This document shows, piece after piece, positions 42,994-52,343 of a stretch of 64,000 nucleotides of DNA. Under the pieces are notes generated by a model. It saw only the letters and a list, made by a program, of their open reading frames with translations. It ran no database searches and had not been told where the DNA came from. Made by a program: the position numbers and the translations under genes. The stretch spans positions 1 through 64,000 of the forward strand of contig NZ_CAJYVU010000020.1 in assembly GCF_913778135.1 (NCBI RefSeq), written 5' to 3'. This DNA comes from an uncultured Sphingomonas sp. Its GTDB lineage: Bacteria; Pseudomonadota; Alphaproteobacteria; Sphingomonadales; Sphingomonadaceae. Each line of letters starts with the position of its first letter. The first letter of the stretch is position 1.

Positions 42994-45900
42994 TCAGAAG
43001 CGGTAGCGCGCGCCGACCAGGTACCGCGCGGAGCCTTCCGCCAGATACCAGACGTTGCTCTTGTCGCGCCCGTAGGTGCGGACACCCTCCTCGGTCAGGT
43101 TGATCGCCTCGAAACCGAGCGAGAAGCGCGGCGTCAGGTCGAAGTTCATCGACAGGTCGAGCTGGCCGTACGGTGCCACGAACACCGGGTTGCGATCGTT
43201 GCCGCCGCGGTTGATGTCGGCGAGGAACTTCGCGCGCCAGTTGTACGACAGGCGGATCGAGGTTCCGTTCTTGTCGTAGATCAGCGTTCCGTTCGCGGTG
43301 TCGGACAGGCCGACCAGCGCGAAGGTGTTCGCCGTCGGTGCTGCCGCCACGTCGATCCCGACGTTGCCGCGCACCAAAGTGTAGCTCGCCGCGATGCCGA
43401 AGCCGGTGTTGCCCAGGAAGTACTGGCCTGCGAACTCACCGCCGTAGATGTGCGCATCGCGGTTGTTGATCGGCGTGTTGACCGCAAAGTTGAACAGCGG
43501 ATCCTGCGCATTCGCGGTGATGTCGTACTGGCCCAGGATCTGGTCAACGAAGCCCTGGTTCAGCGACCGCGAGGCGGCATTGTAGTTCGCCGCGAACTGC
43601 GCGTTGGCAGCGGCGATGTTGCCGTTATTCGCCTGCAGCAGCGCGGTGTAGGTGAACAGGTTCACGTCGGTGATGTCGGCGCGGAACGTGTTCGCCAGCT
43701 GGTCGCGCGCGGTGCCCGAACGCGTCCCTGCCGCACCCGAGGTTGGGTCGCGCAGGCCGAACAGGTTGCGGTTGACCACCGTGTTGCCGATGAAGTCGTG
43801 GACGCGCTTGTCGAAGAAGCCCGCTGACAGGAACACGTCCTTGCGCGGATACCATTCGAGCGACACGTCGATGTTGTCCGACGACAGCGGCAGCAGGTTG
43901 GTGTTGTTGGCGCTGCCGGTCGCGACGCCGCCGATCGCGGTCGGACGACCCGGCGCGCCGACATTCGTCGTAGCGAACAGGTTGCCGTAAGGCGCACGGG
44001 CGATCGTCTTGCTGTACGATGCGCGGGCGACGAGGTTGTCGATCACCTCGATCTTCGCATCCACCGCGGGCAGCCAATTGTCGTAGCTGCCGCGATCGGA
44101 GATCGCCTGCTGGTCGGTCGAGTAGCTGATGCGGAAGTCGTTGTCCGAGGTCCAGATGATCGCCTGCGGCACGGCCTGCAGCGAGGTCGCGCGCACCTTG
44201 GTGTTCTCGTAACGCACGCCCGCAACGACGTTGGCGTTGCGCCCGAACACCTGGCCGCTCCACGAACCCTGGACGTAACCTGCCCAGATGCTCTCGCGGA
44301 CGCGATTGTCGCTGTTCGCCTCGATGTTGTTGGTGTGGTTCACCCCGTCGTTGGTGATCCCGCTGTAATAGTTGAACAGCGAATTGTAGAGCTTGGTCGC
44401 GTCCTCGGTGCGGAAGGCGACGAGCGAGCTGCCCGTCACGCCGGGGTTGTTGTTCTCGAACTTGCACACGGCGCAGAACTGGAACACCTGACCCGGCGCC
44501 AGGCGCTGGATGTCGGGCGGCAGCGAGTTGCCCCAGTCGCCGAGCGTCTGGTTGGTGTTGAACTGCGTCTGGCGCGTCTTGGTCTGGCGATAGTCGCCGC
44601 CCGCGTCGAAGCGGAACTGATCGTTCAGCTCCCACCCGGCATCGGCGCGCAACTCCTTGATCCGCTGCGTCTGCGCGGACCGGAACTGGCGCTGCACCGC
44701 GCTCGACAGGTCGCCAACGTCGATCACGCCATTGCCGTTACCCTTGATGAAGGGAACGTTAAGCGGCGTCCTGCTCGGATAGGCGTCGTTGATCGTGATC
44801 GACTGGGTCGGGAAACCCTTGTCGCTGAGCGTCAGCGACTGCGCGGCGACGACCGGTGCGTTGAACGCGACGGTGGTCGAGGTCTGGCCGTTGGGATTGT
44901 CCGGAAGGCTGTCGGCCTTGCCGATGTGACCGTCGATTGCGAACGAGAAGCGGTCGCTCGGCTTCCACTCGATGTTGCCGCCGAAATCGTACAGCTTGTT
45001 CTTCTGCGCACGGTACGCCTGCTCGAACGCGGCGTCCTTCACGCCGTTGATCGTCTCTGCCAGGAAGGTCGTGGTGGCGACGCCGTTGCTGGCGTCGTCG
45101 AACGTCACTTCGCTGAACGGGCGGTTGAACCAGTTCGACTGGGTCGAGCGGCGCTCGGACTGCTTCAGCTGCGCGTACAGGCCGTCGGCGGTGAAGGTCA
45201 GCGTGTCGGTCGGGCGGAATTGCAGGATCGCCTGACCGTTGATGCGCTCACGGCTCGCCTCGGAGAAGTGGTAGCGCGAGTCGTTCGGCACCGACACCAG
45301 CGGGTTGCCGGTCGGACGGTTGTTGATCTTGGTCGCCGAATTGATGAAGCCATTCGACGGATTGAGGAAGTCGCTCAGCGAGCGGATGTTCCAATTGTCG
45401 GGCGCGACGCTGGGGAAGCTGAAGTTGCGCTTCTGGTAGCTGCCGAACAGCGATACGCCGAAGCGCTGGTTGGGGTCGGACCACGATGCGGTGCCCGACA
45501 CTTCGGGGGTCACGCGCGCGCCGCAGTCGAGGCAGTCGGACGAGCTGTTGTCGTAGCTGCCCTTGGCGCCGATCGAGCCGAGGAAGCCCGCGTCGTTGGC
45601 GTCGAGCGGACGGCGGCTGACGACGTTGATCGTGGCGCCGATGCCGCCCGAGGGAATTGCGGCGCGGCCGGTCTTGTAGACCTCCAGCGTCTTCACACCT
45701 TCGGACGCCAGGTTGGAGAAGTCGAACGAGCGTCCGAAGCCGCCCGCGCCATCGCCGCCCTGGTCGCCGCCGACCGCGACGATGTTCGAGGTCGCGAGCT
45801 GGCGGCCGTTCAGCGTGACGAGGTTGTACTGCGCGCCGAAGCCGCGAACCGTGACGGTCGAGCCTTCGCCGTTGCGGCGGTCGATCGACACGCCGGTGAT

Positions 45901-46284
45901 GCGCTGAAGCGATTCGGCGAGGTTGGTGTTGGCGAACTTGCCGATATCCTCGGCGCTGATCGCGTCGACGACGCCGTTCGAATCGCGCTTGATCGCGATC
46001 GAGCGCTCGAGCGAGGCGCGCACGCCCGTGACGACGATGTCGCCGTCGGCCGACGTGTCGGGGACTGCGTTGGTCGGGCTCGTTTCACCCGGGGTCGCTG
46101 CCTGACTGGTGGTGTCGGCCTGCGGCGTGCCCTGCTGCGGGTCGGCGGGAGCGGCGGGGTTCGTCGCCTGCGCGTCCGTCGGCGCCTGAGCGTTCGCGGC
46201 GCTGGCCATCATCAGGCCGGCGGCGAGGCCGATCATCGAGGTTGAGCGCACCAGTGCGCACGACAACTTCATCGCTTTCATCAT
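42994..46284 (-). CDS. TonB-dependent receptor
   Basis: Signal peptide; plug motif DIVVTGVRASLERSIAIKRDSNGVVDAISAEDIGKFANTNLAESLQRITGVSIDRRNGEGSTVTVRGFG; terminal aromatic ...VGARYRF. Confidence 0.96.
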   Translation of the reverse strand: MMKAMKLSCALVRSTSMIGLAAGLMMASAANAQAPTDAQATNPAAPADPQQGTPQADTTSQAATPGETSPTNAVPDTSADGDIVVTGVRASLERSIAIKRDSNGVVDAISAEDIGKFANTNLAESLQRITGVSIDRRNGEGSTVTVRGFGAQYNLVTLNGRQLATSNIVAVGGDQGGDGAGGFGRSFDFSNLASEGVKTLEVYKTGRAAIPSGGIGATINVVSRRPLDANDAGFLGSIGAKGSYDNSSSDCLDCGARVTPEVSGTASWSDPNQRFGVSLFGSYQKRNFSFPSVAPDNWNIRSLSDFLNPSNGFINSATKINNRPTGNPLVSVPNDSRYHFSEASRERINGQAILQFRPTDTLTFTADGLYAQLKQSERRSTQSNWFNRPFSEVTFDDASNGVATTTFLAETINGVKDAAFEQAYRAQKNKLYDFGGNIEWKPSDRFSFAIDGHIGKADSLPDNPNGQTSTTVAFNAPVVAAQSLTLSDKGFPTQSITINDAYPSRTPLNVPFIKGNGNGVIDVGDLSSAVQRQFRSAQTQRIKELRADAGWELNDQFRFDAGGDYRQTKTRQTQFNTNQTLGDWGNSLPPDIQRLAPGQVFQFCAVCKFENNNPGVTGSSLVAFRTEDATKLYNSLFNYYSGITNDGVNHTNNIEANSDNRVRESIWAGYVQGSWSGQVFGRNANVVAGVRYENTKVRATSLQAVPQAIIWTSDNDFRISYSTDQQAISDRGSYDNWLPAVDAKIEVIDNLVARASYSKTIARAPYGNLFATTNVGAPGRPTAIGGVATGSANNTNLLPLSSDNIDVSLEWYPRKDVFLSAGFFDKRVHDFIGNTVVNRNLFGLRDPTSGAAGTRSGTARDQLANTFRADITDVNLFTYTALLQANNGNIAAANAQFAANYNAASRSLNQGFVDQILGQYDITANAQDPLFNFAVNTPINNRDAHIYGGEFAGQYFLGNTGFGIAASYTLVRGNVGIDVAAAPTANTFALVGLSDTANGTLIYDKNGTSIRLSYNWRAKFLADINRGGNDRNPVFVAPYGQLDLSMNFDLTPRFSLGFEAINLTEEGVRTYGRDKSNVWYLAEGSARYLVGARYRF

Positions 46285-46372
46285 CCTTCCCCTTTGAACC
46301 CGGCGGCCATCCCTCAGCCGTCAACCCGGGCGCAATCTTCTGTTACGTACTGTGTCGCCTCGTATCGAAGCC

Positions 46373-46384
46373 GACATCGATGTC
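46373..46384. promoter_or_regulatory. Palindromic operator candidate (site 1)
   Basis: GACATCGATGTC perfect 12-bp palindrome upstream of TonB receptor. Confidence 0.7.
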
Positions 46385-46527
46385 AACATACGACCATGCG
46401 CCAGCTTGTTTTGTGTGCGAATGTGGCAAGAATACACCGCGGAGCTTTCTTCAACAGCGTCTTTATACAGGATTGATGCCGCGCCAGACCGCCGCGGTAA
46501 TGGCTTGACCTGATCCGAGCTTTGTTC

Positions 46528-46539
46528 GACATCGATGTC
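46528..46539. promoter_or_regulatory. Palindromic operator candidate (site 2)
   Basis: Second identical GACATCGATGTC (both in CGACATCGATGTCAAC) in the receptor/LacI intergenic region. Confidence 0.7.
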
Positions 46540-46628
46540 AACGAACGTAGGGCAGCTGATGCGCGACCGGATAGGACGCGGCGCAGGCGATAAGCAACGG
46601 CGTTCGTTCCGTCGTTGAGCTGCCAGTC

Positions 46629-47648
46629 ATGAAGCCGATCACGATCAAGGATGTCGCCGAACGCGCGGGTGTGTCGCCCAAGACGGTGTCGCGCGTCATC
46701 AATGGCGAGGCGCACGTCCGCCCGGAAATACGCGAGAGCGTCGCGCGCGTCGTCGCGGAGATGAACTATCGCCCGAACGCCTTCGCGCGCGGGTTGTCGA
46801 GCTCGCGCTCGTTCCTGGTCGGGCTGTTCTTCGACGATCCGGCATCGGGCTACGCCGCGACGATCCAGCGCGGCGCGATCGAGCAGGCGCGCGCGCTCGG
46901 CCAGCATATCGTCATCGAAGCGATTACCTTTAAACGCTCCGACTGGCGTGAGCGGCTGGTCGACAGCCTTCACGCGCTGCGGCTCGGCGGGGCGATCCTC
47001 ACCTCGCCGATCTGCGACCGCGCCGCCCTGCTCGACATCTTCGAGCAGCACGACGTGCCGGTCGTGCGGATCGCGCCGGGTGCCGAGCTCGATCGCACGC
47101 CGCAGGTCAGGATGGACGACCGCGACGCGGCGCGCGTCGTGACCGAGCATCTGTTGGCGCTCGGCCACCGCGACATCGCCTTCGTGCGCGGCAATCCCAC
47201 GCATAGCGCAACCGAGCGGCGCTGGCAGGGGTTTGCCGACGCGATGAGCGCGGCCGGGCTGACGCCCCCGCCGGAGCGGATCGTGCAGGGAGACTTTCGC
47301 TTCCGCTCCGGGTTCGACGTGGCGGAGGCGTTGTTCGATCGCGGCTCGCGGCCGAGCGCGGTGTTCGCCAGCAACGACGAGATGGCGCTGGGCGTCATGG
47401 TCGCGGCGATGAGCCGGCAGATCGCGGTGCCGCGCGCGGTGTCGATCGTCGGGTTCGACGACGCCGAGATCGCGCGCATGGCGTGGCCGCAACTAACCAC
47501 GATCCGCCAGCCCAATCACGCGATGGGTGCGCAGGCGGTCGACCTCGTCAATCAGCAGCAGGCGGCGGGCGGCGCGGGCGATCCTTGCCGCATTCTTCCC
47601 TACGAACTCGTCATCCGCGGCAGCTCGGCACCCTACGCCGCCGCGTGA
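46629..47648 (+). CDS. LacI family transcriptional regulator
   Basis: MKPITIKDVAERAGVSPKTVSRVINGEAHVRPEIRESVARVVAEMNYRPNAFARGL; periplasmic-binding-like C-domain. Confidence 0.95.
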   Translation: MKPITIKDVAERAGVSPKTVSRVINGEAHVRPEIRESVARVVAEMNYRPNAFARGLSSSRSFLVGLFFDDPASGYAATIQRGAIEQARALGQHIVIEAITFKRSDWRERLVDSLHALRLGGAILTSPICDRAALLDIFEQHDVPVVRIAPGAELDRTPQVRMDDRDAARVVTEHLLALGHRDIAFVRGNPTHSATERRWQGFADAMSAAGLTPPPERIVQGDFRFRSGFDVAEALFDRGSRPSAVFASNDEMALGVMVAAMSRQIAVPRAVSIVGFDDAEIARMAWPQLTTIRQPNHAMGAQAVDLVNQQQAAGGAGDPCRILPYELVIRGSSAPYAAA

Positions 47649-48828
47649 TTGCGCCCAATAATGTCGGCAGCAAGGCGGCAGCGAGGGGCAGGGTAGCGAA
47701 CAGCGCGAACAGCGTGGTGAAATCGTCCGTGGTGACCGACAGTGCCAGCAAGGGTGCAACCACCTGCGGCAGCGTGTTGGCGAGATTGAGCACGCCCAGA
47801 TTGCGCCCCGGCCCCGCGCCAGGCGGCAGCAGCAGCATCGCGTGGCCCGTGTTGAGCGCCTGAAAGACCGAAACGCCGCTCGCGAACACGACGTAGCACA
47901 GCCCTGCCGCCTGCCATCCACCGGACAGCAGCATGCCAAATAGACCGGCGCAGGCGATCAGCGCGCTGGTGGCGAGGAAGCGCTCACGTTGTCCGACCCG
48001 GTCCGACCATCGGCCGAGCACAAGGGCGAGCGGCACCGGCACCAGCGTCGCGACGACGAGCAATTGCGCGACGATCGCGGCCGCGTCGCCGCTTGGCCCG
48101 ATCGTACGGGCCAGGAAGAAGAACAGGTACAGGCTGACCCCGCTATTCGCGATCTGCACCAGCAGCCGGGTCGTCCACGCAACCGCGAGCGCGCGGCGCA
48201 CGGGCAACGGCTCCGCCTCCGCCGACGTGACGGGTGCGCCGATTGGCGCAGCGTGCAGCAACAGCGGCGCGACGCAGACCGCCATCATGGCGGCAACGAG
48301 GGAGAGCCGCGCGCCCTCGTGGCTCGCGAGCGCAACCACCAGCGCCGATGCTGCCGCGGCGAGCGGAGCGCCGATCGTCAGCAGCGCGGCGGCAGTGTTC
48401 TTCTGCGCGGCAGGGACTTCCTCAGCGATCAGCGCCGACACCTGCGCGAGCAGCGCGTTGACCGCGACCTGGAACGCGACCATCGCAACAACGATCGCCA
48501 CGCCGCTCCGCGCACTCGCGATCCCCACGAAAGACGCTGCGGTTGCGAGCAGCCCGGCGAGCATCCACCCCCGCCGCCGGCTGCCGCGCGCGACCGAACG
48601 GTCGCCGAGCCAGCCGAACGCGATGTTGGCGAACCCCGCCGCCAATGCACCCGCGACGCTGCACCAGACCAATAGCGCATAGCGATCGGTGGCTGCGAAT
48701 GCCTGCAGCTTGATCGGCAGCAACAGCGTGAGCAGTGGCGTGTAGCCGATGATGCCGCCGGTCGATGCCGCGGCGTAGCGCAGCAGCGCGGGGGTGCCGA
48801 GCCGTGGACCGCTCGGCTCAGCGTGCAT
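47611..48828 (-). CDS. MFS transporter
   Basis: 12-TM-like hydrophobic pattern; MHAEPSGPRLGTPALLRYAAASTGGIIGYTPLLTLLLPIK; ATG at 48828. Confidence 0.88.
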   Translation of the reverse strand: MHAEPSGPRLGTPALLRYAAASTGGIIGYTPLLTLLLPIKLQAFAATDRYALLVWCSVAGALAAGFANIAFGWLGDRSVARGSRRRGWMLAGLLATAASFVGIASARSGVAIVVAMVAFQVAVNALLAQVSALIAEEVPAAQKNTAAALLTIGAPLAAAASALVVALASHEGARLSLVAAMMAVCVAPLLLHAAPIGAPVTSAEAEPLPVRRALAVAWTTRLLVQIANSGVSLYLFFFLARTIGPSGDAAAIVAQLLVVATLVPVPLALVLGRWSDRVGQRERFLATSALIACAGLFGMLLSGGWQAAGLCYVVFASGVSVFQALNTGHAMLLLPPGAGPGRNLGVLNLANTLPQVVAPLLALSVTTDDFTTLFALFATLPLAAALLPTLLGAITRRRRVPSCRG

Positions 48829-51163
48829 TGGCGAGGTCGATCGACGCATTCGCATCCGGCGCGTCGCGCAGCACCAGCGTGGCGCTCGGCGCGCGCGGCA
48901 CGGTGATCGATGCGCCGGTAAAGCCGTCGGGTACGTTGGTGCCGCCGACCGACTGTAACAGGAACAGCTCGTTGCCCGCGATCGTGCAGGTCGCGCCCGC
49001 ACCCGGACCGGCGCACGACACGCCGGCCAGCGTCGGCAACCGCACCAGCGTGCCGAGCGGCCGCCAGTCGCCCGCTACCTCGCCCTGAACGATGCGGTAG
49101 CGAAGTGGCCCATGCGCGCCGGCACCAAGTGCGGCGGGGTCGAGCGATGCGACGGCGACGTGGTTGTCCTGCAATTGCGCCGGCAGCCGGGTCGCGCCGC
49201 CGTCCGCCGCGACTTCGATCACGTCGCCGCTACGAAAGCTCGTGCCCGCGTCGGCGCGGAGCGAAAAGGTGAGGCGGCTGTCCGACGCGATCACCGCGTC
49301 GTCGGAGAGGCGGATCGGCACCGTGCGCGGCCGTAGGGGGCTGCTTGATCGGCTGAGCAATGTCGCGCCCGGCCGCGGCGGCAGGACCTTGACGGCGACT
49401 ACGACGCTTCGCCCATCGCTCAGTGTCGCGCGTGCCGATGGCGTCTGTCCGGCGGTGAACGCCGCCGCGGGTGCCGCCAGCTCCAGTCGGTCGCTCGTCC
49501 CCGATCGGGTCAGTGCACCAGGCAGGAACACCGCGTTCCCGACCGCCAGGCTCGCGATCTGGTCGAGCCGGGCTCCCGTCATCACGCCCGCTGCGTCGCC
49601 GGCGTGCAGCGTGAATCCGTCGATCCGGCTCGCCTCGGCATAGCCGCGCAGCCGCAGTCGCTGCGGCTCGGTGCTACCGTAACGCTCGATCTCTAGCGTC
49701 AGCATGCCGGGCCTCACGTCCCCAAGCGGTACCTTCAGCCGCAGTGCGTCGTTCGCCACCTCGAACGGCACCGAACGGTCCAGCCCTTCGCGTGTCACGC
49801 GGATCGCCGACACGCACGCGGCGGCACCGCCGGTCAGCGTCAGCGGCGCGTCGCGCCCGACCACCAGCGTCGCGTCACCCGCGCTCCACGCCGCGGCGGT
49901 GGGTGACACCAGCTTGAACGTAGGACCCTCGAACGGGGCGAAGCCCCAGGCGCCGTGCAGCTGCGCGGTCATTGCCGCGTCGGGCACCAGCGCGCTGCGG
50001 TTTCCGACCACGAAGCCGCCGCGGGCGGCGTTGGCGGTAACCGGCACGTCGACGCTGCCCGCGCGGGTCGCCACGCGCATCCGCATGTCGTGCGCGTAAT
50101 CGGTCGAGAAGACGAGCGGCGCTCCGCTGACCGGCAGCACGAGGTCGGGGCGGGCGAGGCACAGGGCATCGCTCGCACCCGCCGCCAGCGGCGGACGCGC
50201 GGGTGGCGCCACCGTCGGTAGCGCGGCGACGAGCACCGACTGCGGCTTGCGGAACGACGGCACCGTGTTGAGCAGCAGGTTGGTGCGCGCACCCTGCTGC
50301 ACGTTCAGCGCCGGGATGAATTGCAGCTGCGCCGACTGAAACGCGCCCAGCATCCGCGCCAGATCGCGGAAGACGCCGATATAGGCGCTGTAGTAACCGT
50401 AACCCGCCTGCGGCGTGGCGGCGAGCTGCAGCGCGATGTTGGCGGGCGCGCCCGCGAGCGTCTGCGCGATCGAGCTGGTCTGCCCGTCGGCCAGCACCGC
50501 CGCGCTCTGTCCCGGCGTCAGGCAGGCAGCACGCGGGTCCTCGCCCGGTTGCAGGCACGCGGGGTCGAGCTTCACCGCCAGGCTCTTCGCTAAAACGGGC
50601 GACAGCCCCGCAACCTCGTCGGCTGACTTTCCGCGCAGGTGCGCAACGAAGCTCTCGAGTCGGGTACGGTCGAGCATCGCCTGATTGAGGTCCTGCGACG
50701 CGCGCACGAAGGCGCCGGGACGCTGGCGCACCGCTGAGCGGACCGCGGCGAACGCACCGCCGGTGTCGGGGACGAGGAAGACCAGGACCTGCTGCGCGCC
50801 CGCGGGCACGCGCGCGTCGATCACCGCGTCCTTCGGCTTCCACGTCCGCGCTTCGCTGAGCCATTCCTCGGGCGGCGGATTGGTTGCGCCGCGCAGAAAG
50901 GCGAGCACCATCCGGTAATGCGCGCCCTGGTCGCTCGGCAGCACCGCCGCGATCCGCAGCCGGTCGCCCGCACTCAGGTTGGGCACTTGCGACAGCGGCA
51001 GCGTGCGCTCGCCCGCGTCGCCGCGGTGCGTCACGCTGACCTGCAATGCCGGGCCGGTCAGGTCGAAGGCGTTACCCTGCGCGCGGGCGGAGATTGTGCC
51101 GAAGAGCAGCGCGAGCGCAGCGGCGGCAGTTGCGACACGAAAGCGGGAGGGGAAGGGCGCCAC
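48818..51163 (-). CDS. Large predicted secreted protein of unknown function
   Basis: Continuous 781-aa ORF with signal peptide (VATAAAALALLFGTISARAQG), 11-nt overlap with the MFS gene; no family recognised. Confidence 0.75.
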   Translation of the reverse strand: MAPFPSRFRVATAAAALALLFGTISARAQGNAFDLTGPALQVSVTHRGDAGERTLPLSQVPNLSAGDRLRIAAVLPSDQGAHYRMVLAFLRGATNPPPEEWLSEARTWKPKDAVIDARVPAGAQQVLVFLVPDTGGAFAAVRSAVRQRPGAFVRASQDLNQAMLDRTRLESFVAHLRGKSADEVAGLSPVLAKSLAVKLDPACLQPGEDPRAACLTPGQSAAVLADGQTSSIAQTLAGAPANIALQLAATPQAGYGYYSAYIGVFRDLARMLGAFQSAQLQFIPALNVQQGARTNLLLNTVPSFRKPQSVLVAALPTVAPPARPPLAAGASDALCLARPDLVLPVSGAPLVFSTDYAHDMRMRVATRAGSVDVPVTANAARGGFVVGNRSALVPDAAMTAQLHGAWGFAPFEGPTFKLVSPTAAAWSAGDATLVVGRDAPLTLTGGAAACVSAIRVTREGLDRSVPFEVANDALRLKVPLGDVRPGMLTLEIERYGSTEPQRLRLRGYAEASRIDGFTLHAGDAAGVMTGARLDQIASLAVGNAVFLPGALTRSGTSDRLELAAPAAAFTAGQTPSARATLSDGRSVVVAVKVLPPRPGATLLSRSSSPLRPRTVPIRLSDDAVIASDSRLTFSLRADAGTSFRSGDVIEVAADGGATRLPAQLQDNHVAVASLDPAALGAGAHGPLRYRIVQGEVAGDWRPLGTLVRLPTLAGVSCAGPGAGATCTIAGNELFLLQSVGGTNVPDGFTGASITVPRAPSATLVLRDAPDANASIDLANAR

Positions 51164-51207
51164 CCGCCCGCTTTACCGCGCCGCGCCGCCCGCGCAATCG
51201 CGCACGG

Positions 51208-52269
51208 TCACCGGACAGCGCCCCAATCCAGCCGGTAAGTGACGCGAAAGCCGTCGTGATCGGACAGGTGCGGCGAGGCTTCCGCGCCGTCGAACATCGC
51301 CTCGACCCGAGTTGGCGTGATCCTGATCGCGCGGCCGCTGGCGAAGAGTTGCAGGTCTTCGGTGTCCATCCACGGTTCGTCGCCGTCCCACGACACGCGC
51401 ACGTCGCATCCGTTGCGCGCGACAACGCAGTAGCGCTGCACCAGCGTCAGTTGCCCAAGGGCCGCGTCGAAGCGCGCCAGCCGCCCCGCGTCACCGCGCA
51501 TGTTGAAGTCGCCGCCGAGGATCACCGGGCCTACGGAAGCGGCAGAACCGATCAACGCTGCCACGTCGCCGACCTGCATCGCGTGCGCGGCGGCGCTGCG
51601 CTCTGCCGGCACGCGCGCGGCCGAGCGGGAGTTCAGGTGCGCGTTGAAGATCTCGACCGGTTCGGGCACGCCGGGCACGCGGATGCGGACGTGCTGCACG
51701 CCCTTGTTGCTCAAACAGTCGAGCCCGGCGCAGTGTCGACTGCCGAACGGTTCCGACCCTGCCGCGACGATCGGATAGCGGCTCAGCACCGCCAGCCCCG
51801 ATCCGACCAGATGCATGCCGATCTCGCCCTTCTTCCAGCGGAACGGACCCGGCATCCGCGTTTCGGACCGCCGCCGTCGCCGTTGCGTGCGCGACGGCCC
51901 CCATGCGCGGTAGCGATAGCCCGCGGCATCGATCGCGCGCACCGCGGCGGGACTGAACATCTCCTGCACCAGCACCACGTCGGGCGCCTGTCCTCGCGCG
52001 TTCAGCGCAGCGAGTGTCGCGCCGATCTGCTGCAACTGCGCCGCACGGCCCTTTCGCGCAGGCCAGCCGAGCCCCTCGATGTTGAAGGTCAGCACGTCGA
52101 TCGTCGCACTACCGGCATCGCGCGCAATCACGGCGCTAGCAGGCTGGGTTCGTTCCGTTTCCAGCCGCATCGGGGGCAGGCGGGTGCAGCCACCGAGCAC
52201 CAGCAGGGCGAACATGGCGGCGGCCGTAATGCGCGGGAGAAATGGGAAGGAAGCGGACGTGCAGGTCAT
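51208..52269 (-). CDS. Endonuclease/exonuclease/phosphatase (EEP) family lipoprotein
   Basis: Lipobox LLVLGGC; IDVLTFNIEGLGWP, VLVQEMFSP, VILGGDFNMRGD, LSDHDGFRVTY. Confidence 0.88.
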   Translation of the reverse strand: MTCTSASFPFLPRITAAAMFALLVLGGCTRLPPMRLETERTQPASAVIARDAGSATIDVLTFNIEGLGWPARKGRAAQLQQIGATLAALNARGQAPDVVLVQEMFSPAAVRAIDAAGYRYRAWGPSRTQRRRRRSETRMPGPFRWKKGEIGMHLVGSGLAVLSRYPIVAAGSEPFGSRHCAGLDCLSNKGVQHVRIRVPGVPEPVEIFNAHLNSRSAARVPAERSAAAHAMQVGDVAALIGSAASVGPVILGGDFNMRGDAGRLARFDAALGQLTLVQRYCVVARNGCDVRVSWDGDEPWMDTEDLQLFASGRAIRITPTRVEAMFDGAEASPHLSDHDGFRVTYRLDWGAVR

Positions 52270-52343
52270 TCGATCGATCATGAACCTGCGCGATTAGCCG
52301 TTCGCATGCCGGCCAAACAACCAGCGCGGTCGCGGAAGCAGCG

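Noticed and set aside
44335-46245. 636-aa plus-strand ORF antisense to the TonB receptor
   Set aside because: Arg/Val/Ala/Glu-rich shadow ORF typical of high-GC genomes; opposite strand encodes an unmistakable TonB receptor.
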